In this document: piece after piece, positions 23,044 to 31,900 of the stretch | Position numbering within the stretch: the first letter of the stretch is position 1 | Layout: every line of letters starts with the position of its first letter | Assembly: GCF_008930665.1 (NCBI RefSeq) | Contig: NZ_PQMG01000002.1 | Coordinates: 1 to 64,000, forward strand | DNA: 64,000 nt | Direction of reading: 5' to 3' | From: Corynebacterium sp. 74A | GTDB lineage: Bacteria > Actinomycetota > Actinomycetes > Mycobacteriales > Mycobacteriaceae | Made by a program: the position numbers and the translations under genes | Notes under the pieces: generated by a model | What the model was told of the DNA's origin: nothing | Seen by the model: the letters and a program-made list of their open reading frames with translations, nothing else | Databases searched by the model: none

Positions 23044-23901
23044 GTGAACAGCACCCGCACCACAAACAGAATCCCAAAGGTTCTTGCCACCGCATCCCTC
23101 ATCATCGGTGGTCTCCTATTTCTCGCCAACTTTCTCAGCATCACCAGCGGAGCGCGATCATTTATCGGCGGCCTATTTATCTCCATCGCTATCATCCTCC
23201 CCGGCGCAGCGTGGTTTTACTACCAATCCCGCGATAGGAAGCTCCAACAGCAGGTAGAGCTAGACCGGCAACTTGCCGGATACCTCACTGGGGGAGACCG
23301 CCAACTCCTACAGGGGGCGTCTGAGCCAGTAACTAAAGCTCCCCGTAAATGGGTGATCATTGCTTTATCTAGCGTCGTGCTGCTTGCCGCAGGAGGGGCG
23401 GTTTTGCCTTCCTCGGACAAGAAGGGGTCTTCAGACGGCTCAACCACCAGCACAAGCAAGGCGACGACTAGCACCACGAGCAAGACAACGACTAGCACCA
23501 CTACACCTACTAGGACTGAGCGCTCTACTACCACTAGCACCAGCACGAGCCACAAGAAAGAGTCCCCTGAGCCTGAGCGGCGTAGCAGCACCTCAAATAG
23601 CACAACTCAGCCCCAGCGGGATGAGCCGTCGCAGGCGAATATTGTCCCCACGCCGGAACCCGAGCCTGAACGTGCTCCAACCACGTCGCCCAACCCTGCT
23701 CCCGCGCCGGCTCCCGCACCAGCCCCCGCGCCGGCTCCCGCACCAGCTCCCGCACCAGCTCCCGCGCCAGCTCCCGCCAACGACTACTACCCGAACTGTG
23801 ACGCAGCCCGAGCCGCTGGCGTAGCCCCCATCTATGCCGGCCAGCCAGGCTATCGCCCCGGGCTCGATCGAGACAACGACGGCATCGCATGCGATAAGTA
23901 A
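23044..23901 (+). CDS. Membrane-anchored, mucin-like surface protein with C-terminal Excalibur domain
   Basis: From GTG 23044, with AAGGA about 7 nt upstream, the protein has 285 residues. Order: three hydrophobic segments (about 13-33, 39-60 and 103-121) with a basic loop between the second and third; a Ser/Thr-rich stretch with Lys (123-172, STTSTSKATTSTTSKTTT type); a Glu/Pro/Arg linker; a Pro-Ala repeat (about 217-245); and a terminal Excalibur domain (247-285) with the calcium-loop-like DRDNDGIAC and a conserved CDAARAAG segment. The Thr-rich and PA parts look like a cell-wall-spanning spacer that may be O-glycosylated, displaying the Ca2+-binding domain outside. The open frame extends upstream to 22852 but without start signals. 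It lies directly after tRNA-Lys and looks accessory. Function unknown. Confidence 0.8.
   Translation: MNSTRTTNRIPKVLATASLIIGGLLFLANFLSITSGARSFIGGLFISIAIILPGAAWFYYQSRDRKLQQQVELDRQLAGYLTGGDRQLLQGASEPVTKAPRKWVIIALSSVVLLAAGGAVLPSSDKKGSSDGSTTSTSKATTSTTSKTTTSTTTPTRTERSTTTSTSTSHKKESPEPERRSSTSNSTTQPQRDEPSQANIVPTPEPEPERAPTTSPNPAPAPAPAPAPAPAPAPAPAPAPAPAPANDYYPNCDAARAAGVAPIYAGQPGYRPGLDRDNDGIACDK
23696..23780 (+). repeat. Pro-Ala-encoding tandem repeat
   Basis: About 85 bp of near-identical 6- and 12-bp units (GCTCCCGCACCA and variants GCGCCG, GCCCCC) encode the (PA)n tract of the Excalibur protein. Such tracts change length by slippage, so copy number may differ between strains. Not a CRISPR: no spacers. 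Confidence 0.85.
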
Positions 23902-23951
23902 CCCTGAGGTTTACCCACAGTATCCACATACCAAGTGGGCACACACTTCAC

Positions 23952-23977
23952 CCCAGTCGGGAGCGCTCCCGACTGGG
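23952..23977. terminator. Terminator between the Excalibur gene and the small membrane protein gene
   Basis: A perfect 26-nt palindrome with arms CCCAGTCGGGAGC and GCTCCCGACTGGG, followed by TTT; it lies between convergent genes. Confidence 0.85.
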
Positions 23978-24043
23978 TTTCTCGCTATTCGGCGCGGGCT
24001 GTACCGGCGGCACGCCTCGTCACCACCGTCTGCGGCAGCCTCT

Positions 24044-24451
24044 CTACGCCGCAGCGAAGCCCTTCTTCATTCCGAGCCCAACGTAGACCATGGCTCCAAG
24101 CAGGAGCACGATGCTGATGATCTGGAAGGTGGCAAGCGCCCCCGTGGTTTCGACCATTCCGCCGCCGATGGCGAGAATAATCCGGCCAACCACGATGGAC
24201 GCGAGGAGAACGGTCGCGTGGGTACGTACTGGTCCTGGGTGTTGCGCGGCGGCTAGGCTAGCGGCAATGAACGCCACGAAGGCACTGAGGTTCAACATGA
24301 TGACTGAGATGAACATAGGAGCTTCTGCCGTGCTCGAGGCCACTATGTAGAGCATCACCATGATCACGATCGAGGCCAGCAAAGAGATTCCGGTGCCCCA
24401 GAAGGCGACAATGAGGGACCGAGGGACTACAGTGCGCGCTGAGGAATTCAT
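24044..24451 (-). CDS. Small membrane protein, four predicted helices
   Basis: A 135-residue hydrophobic protein (MNSSARTVVPRSL at the N-terminus) with four clear membrane segments: SLIVAFWGTGISLLASIVIMV, FISVIMLNLSAFVAFIAASL, ATVLLASIVVGRIILAIGG and FQIISIVLLLGAMVYVGLG. There is no signal peptidase site and no recognised domain. It ends near a palindromic terminator and its start lies about 50 nt after the stop of the large abhydrolase gene on the same strand, so co-transcription is possible. I do not recognise a family; helices and length alone do not suggest a function. Confidence 0.72.
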   Translation of the reverse strand: MNSSARTVVPRSLIVAFWGTGISLLASIVIMVMLYIVASSTAEAPMFISVIMLNLSAFVAFIAASLAAAQHPGPVRTHATVLLASIVVGRIILAIGGGMVETTGALATFQIISIVLLLGAMVYVGLGMKKGFAAA

Positions 24452-24499
24452 ATATAAAACCCTAGTCCTCGCCCTACACCGAGCAATGGTGCCTAGCCC

Positions 24500-26242
24500 C
24501 TACTTCTCCGTGAGTTCGTTGATGTGCCCCTTTTCCGGGCCTTGGCGCTGCAGCAGCACATCCAGTTCCGCGCGCAGCGCCTCAGCATCCGCATCGCTGG
24601 AGAGCGAACTGTGTGTGACAGCAATCCAGCCGTCGAGAAGCTCCGTGGCGTAATTGTGCCCGAAGCCATCCGGCACGTCCGCCGCCCCACCTAGATCAGC
24701 GCTTACCTGCCAAAAGGTGATCACGGGATACCACGTCATCTGTGGGGCCCGGCCCGGGCCAAGCGGCTCGACGAGCCAGTCGGGGCGCTTCCACAGCAGA
24801 TTCGGCTCCCACCACACCACTGGGTCGGTAGCGTGCTGCAGATAGAGCAGTCGATGCTCGCCCCAGCGGGGATCTGCTCCCAGCTGCCGCGCGTGGCGGC
24901 CGGTGGCGGCAAAGCGCACGGCACTCGACTCAGGCATGCGCGGCTGGTATTCGGGACTGCCCGGTTCGCGATTGGTGGTGAGCCAGCGGTGCAGCTCATT
25001 GCTGCGCGGCGGGCCCACCATGAACACACCATCGGGTTCTACATTCAGAGCGCGCAAGGACTCCAGTGCCGCCTCCACGCCCGTGGTGCCGAGGGACTCG
25101 CCGTAGAGATAGAGCTGGGGCCGGTTCCCAGCGGACAACGCAGACCACCATTGCGCCACCGTGTGGATCAACTCGCGCCCTGCTTCCGCAGCCGCCCCCG
25201 AGTCGCTGAGGAAAGACACCGCAGAGGGCAGCACGCCGAATTGGGCACTGGCAATGGCGGTATCGCCAGCAAAAAGCAGCTCGAAGGCCTGGGCCGCCAC
25301 CGGATTGGCCCACCCCGTGCCGGTGACTGGGAGGATGAGCAATGCCTGCCGGTCGGCCGCCCCGGTACGATCGAGTTCCCCCACGAGCTTATCGACGCGC
25401 TCCTGCATATCCGCGCCATTGCCCACCCCTGCGTAGAGGCGGATAGGCTCGCGGGCGGGGCGCCGCGTCACCGCTTCCAGCCGCTCTTTGGTGGCGCCAT
25501 CGGCGATGAAGCGCGAGCCCTCATAGCCGAGGCCCTCCCATGAGATCTCGCTGCCGGGTCCAGCCGAGCGATACGCCACCGTGGGTGGGGCGATGTCCTC
25601 GCGATAGGTGGCATTGCGATCGGCGGCTTGGCGCTCGATGATGGTTAGGCCTGTATTGGGGATGATAATTCCCACACTGGCCACCATGATCACCACTACG
25701 AACACGTTGGACACTACGGCCGCGATCCCAGGCGCCAGGCCGCGATGTTCAAGCACCTCTGCCGTGGACTCCGCCCACGCCGCCAGCAGCCGCCACAGCC
25801 AGATCAGCCCAAAGCACAGGGCCAATCCGAGGGCTGCGGAGAGCGGCAAAAAGTGGGTGAGGTGCGGTGTGGGCAGCCCTTGCGCAGTGGCGAGCTGCTC
25901 CTGCCACGACAGCGATGCCCACACCACCCCGAGCGCCACGAGAGCAAGCACCACGATGCCGATATAGTCGATCATCCGGCGCTGACGATCGGATAGCAGC
26001 AGGCGCGCCGCGCGCGGGCCGAGACGACACAACAGCATCCACCCCAGCTGACTCACACCCATGCCCACGCAGTAGCCGATATTCGCGGTTACCCCAGAGA
26101 CAATTCCTTGGTAATACCACGTACGGGGCAGCAGTGAAGGCGTATAGGCGGCGGCGAAAAATAGGGCCACCCCGATTAGGCCAACCACGTTGTAGTGGCG
26201 GGATGTGACGGTCAGCCGCTCTGGACGGTCACTGCTACTCAT
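24500..26242 (-). CDS. Membrane protein with alpha/beta-hydrolase domain (abhydrolase-9 family)
   Basis: A 580-residue protein combining an N-terminal membrane domain (about 1-215; helices such as VVGLIGVALFFAAAYTPSLLP and YIGIVVLALVALGVVWASL) with a C-terminal alpha/beta-hydrolase domain. The nucleophile elbow is YLYGESLGTTG (GESLG), and the domain is preceded by the segment IRLYAGVGNGADMQERVDKLV, matching the actinobacterial Abhydrolase_9_N / Abhydrolase_9 pair (PF15420/PF10081). Substrate and physiological role of this family are not established; a role in lipid or envelope metabolism is often proposed. The ATG at 26242 has only a weak ribosome-binding site. The conserved C-terminal part includes DPVVWWEPNLLWKRPDWL, with Asp and Trp residues typical of the family. 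Confidence 0.85.
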   Translation of the reverse strand: MSSSDRPERLTVTSRHYNVVGLIGVALFFAAAYTPSLLPRTWYYQGIVSGVTANIGYCVGMGVSQLGWMLLCRLGPRAARLLLSDRQRRMIDYIGIVVLALVALGVVWASLSWQEQLATAQGLPTPHLTHFLPLSAALGLALCFGLIWLWRLLAAWAESTAEVLEHRGLAPGIAAVVSNVFVVVIMVASVGIIIPNTGLTIIERQAADRNATYREDIAPPTVAYRSAGPGSEISWEGLGYEGSRFIADGATKERLEAVTRRPAREPIRLYAGVGNGADMQERVDKLVGELDRTGAADRQALLILPVTGTGWANPVAAQAFELLFAGDTAIASAQFGVLPSAVSFLSDSGAAAEAGRELIHTVAQWWSALSAGNRPQLYLYGESLGTTGVEAALESLRALNVEPDGVFMVGPPRSNELHRWLTTNREPGSPEYQPRMPESSAVRFAATGRHARQLGADPRWGEHRLLYLQHATDPVVWWEPNLLWKRPDWLVEPLGPGRAPQMTWYPVITFWQVSADLGGAADVPDGFGHNYATELLDGWIAVTHSSLSSDADAEALRAELDVLLQRQGPEKGHINELTEK

Positions 26243-26274
26243 TGGGGTCTCATATATTCAGCGTTGCCGGACTT

Positions 26275-26320
26275 AAAAAGCCCGCGCCACACCGACTCCC
26301 CTCGGGGATAATCGGCGCGG
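26275..26320 (-). terminator. Terminator of the DUF3618 gene
   Basis: On the minus strand a GC-rich stem (CCGCGCC at 26282-26288 pairing with GGCGCGG at 26314-26320, inner CCGA/TCGG) is followed by TTTTTAAG. Confidence 0.7.
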
Positions 26321-26351
26321 CGGGGCGTCGAAAAGCGAAAAGCGATTAAGA

Positions 26352-26627
26352 TTAACGGGAAGCGAGCAGCTTCTGAATCTCCTTGAGATCCTTGTTGCGC
26401 TTGCGGGAACGCAGCACGCCAACGACGACTGCCCCCACAACAACCGCGCCCACGCCAGCCAGAATCTTCTGCACCTTCGGGTCCTGCAGCTTGTTGGTGG
26501 CTTCCTTCTTCGCATCGTTCACGATGTTCTTGGGCTGGCTGCGCTCGGCAAGCTCATCGAGGGTGTTCGCCAGGTTCTTGCGAGTGCGCTCGATGTCGCG
26601 CTGAATGTCCTCAATATTGCGTGCCAC
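26352..26627 (-). CDS. DUF3618 family membrane-anchored protein
   Basis: A 91-residue protein starting at GTG 26627 with GGGGAG about 11 nt upstream; the frame runs on to 26738 but those residues are not conserved in character. The amphipathic N-terminal half (MARNIEDIQRDIERTRKNLANTLDELAER) is the DUF3618 signature and is likely helical or coiled-coil. A single hydrophobic segment follows (ILAGVGAVVVGAVVVGVL, about 55-72), then a basic tail (RSRKRNKDLKEIQKLLASR). Proteins like this are small peripheral or membrane-associated partners of envelope proteins in actinobacteria; no mechanism is known. It is divergent from bcp. Confidence 0.82.
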   Translation of the reverse strand: MARNIEDIQRDIERTRKNLANTLDELAERSQPKNIVNDAKKEATNKLQDPKVQKILAGVGAVVVGAVVVGVLRSRKRNKDLKEIQKLLASR

Positions 26628-26784
26628 TGTTGTCGATACTCCCCTAGCTAGTTTTATCCATGTACTGTGCGCCCCGTAGGGTGCGGCGTTTACCTGCATG
26701 AGCCTACCTAAAACCACGCTGTGGTTTCTAGTCGGCATGCCTACCGCACTGCAGAAATGACGAGCCCTCGCTTACCCTAGAGCC

Positions 26785-27261
26785 ATGACTCAACCCGCTT
26801 CCATTCGTCTCAGCGAGGGCGATACCGCCCCCGCTATCACTTTGCTTAACGACGCCAACGAGACAGTCAGCTTGGCGGACTTCCGTGGGCAGCGCGTTCT
26901 GGTTTATTTCTACCCGCGCGCCAACACCCCCGGCTGCACCACCGAAGCCTGCGATTTTCGTGACAACCTAGCCCGGCTCAATGATCTCGGCGTGGCTGTG
27001 GTGGGCATCTCCCCTGATAGCCCGGATAAGCTCGCGGCCTTCCGCGCCGATCACGGGCTCACCTTCACGCTGCTCTCCGATCCCGATAAAGAGGTGATGA
27101 CACAGTGGGGCGCCTTCGGTGAGAAGAAGAACTACGGCAAGGTAGTCCACGGCGTGATTCGCTCCACCTTCTTGGTCGACGAGCACGGACGCATCGCCAG
27201 CGCCCAGTACAATGTGCGCGCCAAAGGCCACGTCGATCGGATTCTGCGCGACGTGCTCTAG
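26785..27261 (+). CDS. bcp: Thioredoxin-dependent thiol peroxidase Bcp/PrxQ
   Basis: A 158-residue peroxiredoxin that reduces H2O2 and organic peroxides with thioredoxin as donor. The active-site region YFYPRANTPGCTTEACDFRD carries the peroxidatic Cys within PGCTTEAC and a second Cys five residues later, the atypical two-Cys pattern of PrxQ. Conserved SPDSPDKLAAFRADHGLTFTLLSDP and the RSTFLVDEHGRI segment complete the AhpC-TSA fold. It sits between the DUF3618 gene and the FasR-like regulator, as in C. glutamicum and close to the mycobacterial bcp-acpS-fas order. The spacing to the next gene (77 nt) leaves its operon status open. Confidence 0.95.
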   Translation: MTQPASIRLSEGDTAPAITLLNDANETVSLADFRGQRVLVYFYPRANTPGCTTEACDFRDNLARLNDLGVAVVGISPDSPDKLAAFRADHGLTFTLLSDPDKEVMTQWGAFGEKKNYGKVVHGVIRSTFLVDEHGRIASAQYNVRAKGHVDRILRDVL

Positions 27262-27338
27262 CCGCCCAGATAGCTGGGCGGCACGAGGATAAACCGTGTT
27301 CACAGGGGCGTTCTGATTCGATAGACTCGGTAGCTACC

Positions 27339-28091
27339 ATGGCTAGAACCTCCGATCACACCGGCTCCACCCAGACGCGCTCCACCGCGTCCGAGCCTTC
27401 TTTGATGCAGCACTCTGACTCCGCAGCGCAGCAGCGCAGCGATGCCTCCGACGCCGACGATGGCGATACTGCCATTCTGGTTCCACGCCGCCGCCCAGCC
27501 CAGCAACGCAGTCGGGAGAAATTCGCCCGCATGCTGGAGGCGGCGCGCAGCGTCCTCGTCGATCACGGGTTTGAATCCTTCACCTTCGACGAGGTGGCCA
27601 AGCGGGCTGAGGTGCCCATTGGCACGCTGTATCAGTTCTTTGCCAATAAGTATGTGATGATCTGCGAGCTGGATCGCCAAGACACCGCGGTGATCGTGGC
27701 CGAGCTGAAGAAATGGCCCAGCCGCGATCCGTCAATTCAGTGGCCGGATTTTCTGGATAACTTCATCGACCACCTCGCCCAATTGTGGAAAGCGGATCCC
27801 TCCCGGCGGGCGGTGTGGCATGCCATCCAGTCCACCCCAGCCACCCGCGCCACGGGTGCGGCCACCGAATCGGAGCTCTTGGATTTACTGGCGGAGGTAC
27901 TCATCCCCCTCGCCCCGACGCTGCCACTTGCCGAGCGCCGCAAGCACGCCGGGATTTTGGTGCACACCGCCACCTCGCTGCTTAATTTCGCGGTGCGCGA
28001 TGCCACCGCCTCGCCGGAGACCTATCTCACCACGGTGGAAGAGATCAAGCGCATGCTCATTGCCTATCTCTTCTCCGTCGCCCAAGGCTAG
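27339..28091 (+). CDS. fasR: TetR-family regulator, probable FasR (fatty-acid synthesis repressor)
   Basis: A 250-residue TetR/AcrR-type repressor. An N-terminal Ser/Thr/Asp-rich extension of about 50 residues precedes the HTH domain, whose recognition region reads FESFTFDEVAKRAEVPIGTLYQFFANKYVMI. The C-terminal ligand-binding part (about 110-250) is helical and of variable sequence. In C. glutamicum the acyl-CoA-responsive FasR represses fas and acc genes and lies in the same neighbourhood (bcp, fasR, then acpS/fas); that position and the family are the basis for the name here. The sequence alone would fit any TetR regulator, and I have not located its operator. It is convergent with the small gene at 28101. 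Confidence 0.75.
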   Translation: MARTSDHTGSTQTRSTASEPSLMQHSDSAAQQRSDASDADDGDTAILVPRRRPAQQRSREKFARMLEAARSVLVDHGFESFTFDEVAKRAEVPIGTLYQFFANKYVMICELDRQDTAVIVAELKKWPSRDPSIQWPDFLDNFIDHLAQLWKADPSRRAVWHAIQSTPATRATGAATESELLDLLAEVLIPLAPTLPLAERRKHAGILVHTATSLLNFAVRDATASPETYLTTVEEIKRMLIAYLFSVAQG

Positions 28092-28100
28092 GTGTTCTAC

Positions 28101-28364
28101 TCACACCCAGCGGTTTTCTCCCAGCATGGCGTGGGCGAGGCGGGCCGCCTCGTCTAGCGCGTCCTGCTCCTCTGACTGCGAGGATTCTGCTCCGGGCCCG
28201 GCGGTCTCTGCTGCGGGCGCCGCGGCACGGCGGCCAGGGGTGGGGGCATCCACCACGTGCTCATTATGGGAAAAATCTTGGCAGGGGTGCTCGGGGATGA
28301 CCTCCGCCGCGGGAACGAGCTGGTGTTCGGCGAGGTAGTCATCGAAGTCTTTCGAGATACTCAC
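28101..28364 (-). CDS. Small hypothetical acidic protein
   Basis: An 87-residue protein starting at GTG 28364 (MSISKDFDDYLAEHQLVPAAEV). It is acidic, with a Pro/Ala/Glu-rich middle (TPGRRAAAPAAETAGPGAESSQSEEQ) that is probably disordered and a short amphipathic C-terminus (DEAARLAHAMLGENRWV). No domain recognised. It lies between the FasR-like regulator, to which it is convergent, and acpS on the same strand, about 70 nt upstream of no other gene in its frame; it may be the last gene of the fas-acpS transcript. Coding is supported by normal codon use and a plausible start; function unknown. Confidence 0.6.
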   Translation of the reverse strand: MSISKDFDDYLAEHQLVPAAEVIPEHPCQDFSHNEHVVDAPTPGRRAAAPAAETAGPGAESSQSEEQDALDEAARLAHAMLGENRWV

Positions 28365-28435
28365 AGCTTGTAGCCTAGCCGCCCCGCTCCCCGCGCCTGC
28401 GTCGGGCGGGGCCGTGGGGCGGCTATGGGGCGGGG

Positions 28436-28903
28436 CTAGCTGAGTACGCAGACCGCCACTGCGTAGTCGCCATCATGGCTGATACTCAGCTGCACGGAAG
28501 CATCGAGGTGCTCCGCGCTGATCCCGAGACTTTCTGCGGCTAGGGCTCGCAGCCGGCCACGCAGCCGGAGCTGGACTCGGCCGAAGGGATCGGCCTGCAC
28601 CACGATGTCGCGGAAATCCACCTCGTGTTCCGCCAGCACGGGAGGCTGCCCAAACAGCGCTTGTGACCAGGCCTTAATCCAGGCCTCTTTGGCCGCCCAT
28701 CGCCCCGCGAGATGCCGGGCCCGGGGCAGGCCAGTCAGGCCGCGCTGCTGGGCGTGGCGCAGCTCACTGCCGTGGAATACCCGCGCGAAGCGGGTACCTG
28801 GCTGGGCGAGCTGCTCGGCAAAACCCGGCACGTGCACCAGATCAATCCCGCACCCACGCACCGGCAGGTGCGGGATCTCTCTCGGCTGCTGGGCTGTGTC
28901 CAC
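28436..28903 (-). CDS. acpS: Holo-[acyl-carrier-protein] synthase AcpS
   Basis: A 155-residue 4'-phosphopantetheinyl transferase that attaches the CoA-derived arm to the ACP domain of Fas-I. GTG 28903 lies 4 nt after the fas stop codon, within a GAGGGCTAAGG ribosome-binding context, so translation is coupled. The motifs are complete: CGIDLVHVPGF with the Mg2+-binding Asp, FARVFHGSEL, RHLAGRWAAKEAWIKAW (the WAAKEA box with the second metal ligand) and LSISHDGDYAVAV at the C-terminus. The frame is open upstream into fas but those codons overlap the KS domain in another frame and are not conserved. Mycobacteria and corynebacteria also keep acpS next to fas because their Fas-I lacks its own transferase domain. 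Confidence 0.95.
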   Translation of the reverse strand: MDTAQQPREIPHLPVRGCGIDLVHVPGFAEQLAQPGTRFARVFHGSELRHAQQRGLTGLPRARHLAGRWAAKEAWIKAWSQALFGQPPVLAEHEVDFRDIVVQADPFGRVQLRLRGRLRALAAESLGISAEHLDASVQLSISHDGDYAVAVCVLS

Positions 28904-28907
28904 TGCC

Positions 28908-31900
28908 TTAGCCCTCGGTGGACAGGCGGTAGCGGCCGTCGCGGAGCCGGGCGTCGGCGTCGAGCAGCATGGCGATCTCCCGATCGTGGGCGGCATCGCC
29001 ATCGCCGCCCAGGTTGCGGCCGGAGGTGCGCTCGTACAGCGGCGCGGCACCGTAGATGCCGGCGAGGATACGCTCGGCACCCGCCTGCTCCCGCGCCGCG
29101 GCCTGTGCGGCCCACTCTGCTGCCACGTCCTCGCCGCGCTGGGCCCGAACCGCCTCATAGAAGGCCGCTGGGTGGACCAGGGCCACCAGCGCCGAGACGT
29201 GACCGAAACCGAGCGAAGAGACAAACCCGGCCTTGAGCACGTCCTGCTCCGGCATCTTGAGCGGCTGGCGCAGCCACACAAGGTGCGGATGCTCGGCCAG
29301 CACGGGATCCACGCAGTCCAGCGAGAAGTTCGCCGGGATCACACCGGAGCGCAACACCTGGGCGAGGCCGGTGAGCTGGAAGGCTGCGGCACCACCCTTG
29401 GCGTGGCCGGTGAGACTCTTCTGCGAGATCACATACAGCGGGCTGCCCGCATCGCGACCAAGTGCCTGCTGGATACGCTCGTGCAGCTCAGACTCGTTGG
29501 GGTCATTGGCGTTGGTGGAGGTGTCGTGCTTCGACACCACGCGGATGTCATCCGCGTGCACGCCCAGCTCGGCCAGCTGGGTAGCCAGCGCCGAATGCGT
29601 GCCACCTTGGGCCGCGGCCAAAGCACCGAGCCCCGGCGCGGGGATGGAGGTGTGCAGGCCATCGGCGAAGGACTGGGCATAGCCCACCACCGCTTGCACC
29701 GGCATACCCAGCTCCAAGGCCACCGAGCCGCGCATGAGCAGCAGCGTGCCGCCGCCAGCGGATTCCACGAACCCACCGCGGCGTCGATCATTCGCGCGGG
29801 AGAAGTAGCGATCCTCGATGCCCTTATCCCGCATCGCCTGGGAATCAGCGGTAGCGGACATGTCGCCGAAGCCGGTGATGCCCTCCACGGAGAGATCATC
29901 GATACCGCCGGTGACCACCACATCGGCCTTGCCGAGACGGATCTTATCCATGCCTTCTTCCACCGACACGGCCGCCGTGGCGCAGGCCGCCACCGGGTGC
30001 ACCATCTGGCCGTAGCCGCCCACATAGGCCTGCATGACGTGTGCCGCCACCACATTGGGCAGGGCTTCTTGCAGGATGTCGTTGGCGCGGGCCTCGTTGA
30101 GCAAGCCGTCCACGTAGAGCGAGCGCATGGAGGACATGCCGCCCATGCCGGTGCCCTGGGTGGAGCTGACCTTCGCCGGGTGCACGTGCGCCAGGATCTC
30201 GGCGGGAGTGAAGCCCGCAGAGAGGAAGGCGTCCACGGTGCACACGAGGTTCCACACGGCCACGCGGTCGAGGTTATTGACCATCTCGGCGGGAATGCCC
30301 CAGCGCGTGGGATCGAAGCCCTCGGGGATCTGCCCGCCCACGAAGCGCGACATCACCGCGCGGGTGGGCACCCGCACCTCGGAACCAGCGGGTCGGGTGA
30401 CCAGCCATTCCTCGGTTTCTGGATGGAAGCGCACCACCGTGTTGGAGTCTTCAGCAGCATAGCCCTCGGCCTCCTCGCGGGTCGCCACGGCGAAGGTGAG
30501 GTCCTCTTCGAGGTAGATCTTGCTCAGCTGCGGGGCGAGGTTCGACACCATGGAGAAATCATCGTGGTACTGGCGCACGCCCACGCGGCCGAGCACCTCG
30601 TCATGATAGGCGTCAAAGATCTCGTCCTCGGCGATCTCCTCGCCTTCGGCCGTGAGCCAAGCGCCGTCCTCATAGGAGATCAGCCCCATGGACCAGGCCA
30701 ACTCGACCACGCCGGCGGCGCTGAGATCGCCACTCAGCTCGGCCTCGAAGCGGGTACGCGAGGAGCCATAGGGCCCCAGCTCCGCGGCGGAGACCATGAC
30801 CACCATGTTCTCCAGGGAGGCGCTCACCGAACCGTGGAAGGCTGCGGCGGCCGTGGCCGGTGCCGCGGGTAGTGCCGGCACATTCGGCAGCGCGTGGAAG
30901 CGCGGGGTGGTGTCCACCTCCTGCAGCTGCTCGGCGTCGGGGTTGCCGGCCGCGGAGCGTGCCAGCTCCGCAAGGTTGAGCTGCGCCTCGGCGAGCCCAC
31001 CGGTGAAATCGGCGAGCAGCGGCGTATCGGCGGCAGCCTGGCGCGACTCCTGCGAGGCCAAAGAAATGAGTTCGCGGGCAATCTCGTCGGTGGAGTAGGT
31101 GCGCACGCCCTTGGCTTCGACCAGCTCGACGAGCGGATCATTGGCGCCCATCAACCCGGTGCCGCGCACCCAGCCGATCAGGGCGTGGGCCAGGGTGGTG
31201 CGGGCGGAGAAGTTCTCCTCCACGCTCCAGCGATTCACCAGGGCGTCGAGGGCGGCCTTGGACTCTCCATAGGCGCCGTCGCCGCCGAAGATTCCGCGGT
31301 TGGGCGAGCCCGGCAGCACCACGTGGGTGCGCTGGCCCACGTGGGTATCGCGGCCCAGAGCGGAGAGCCCGGCGATGAGACGTTCCACCGACCACAGGAG
31401 CAAACGCATCTGGTTTTCTGCCTGCGGGCCGGCTTCGTCGATGCTGCCCTGCACCGGCGGGGCGGCGAAGGGGAAGATCAGGCTCGGCACGAGCGCCGGC
31501 TTCGTCACCACGGAGGATGCGCCCACGGTGACGCGCTGTTCGGAGCCGATCCACTCCACGACCGCATCGAGGTCCGCATAGGAGGCCAAGTTGGCGGGGA
31601 TCACCCACAGGGTGGCGCCGAAGCGGGCGTGCTCCGCGTAGAGCCGCTTGTAGAACTCCAAGCGCTCATGGCTCAGCCTCGAGGTGGTGGTGATCACGGT
31701 GGCGCCTTCGGCCAGCAGCTCTCCCACCACGGCGGCGGCGATGGACTGCGGCGAGGAACCGGTGACCACAGCCACGTCCTCAGCGAAGCTGCCGCGGCCC
31801 TGCTCTAGGGCCTGGTGGGCGAGGGAGTCGAGCCCGAAGTGACGGGCGTGGGCGGCGACGGTTTCGCCTGCGCCACTGACGTCAATGCTCTCGGGATCCA

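Noticed and set aside
23696..23780. CRISPR-like repetition
   Set aside because: Units are contiguous without spacers and encode Pro-Ala in frame.
28605..30872. A 755-codon open frame on the plus strand
   Set aside because: Antisense shadow of the Fas ketosynthase region and acpS; same low-quality composition.
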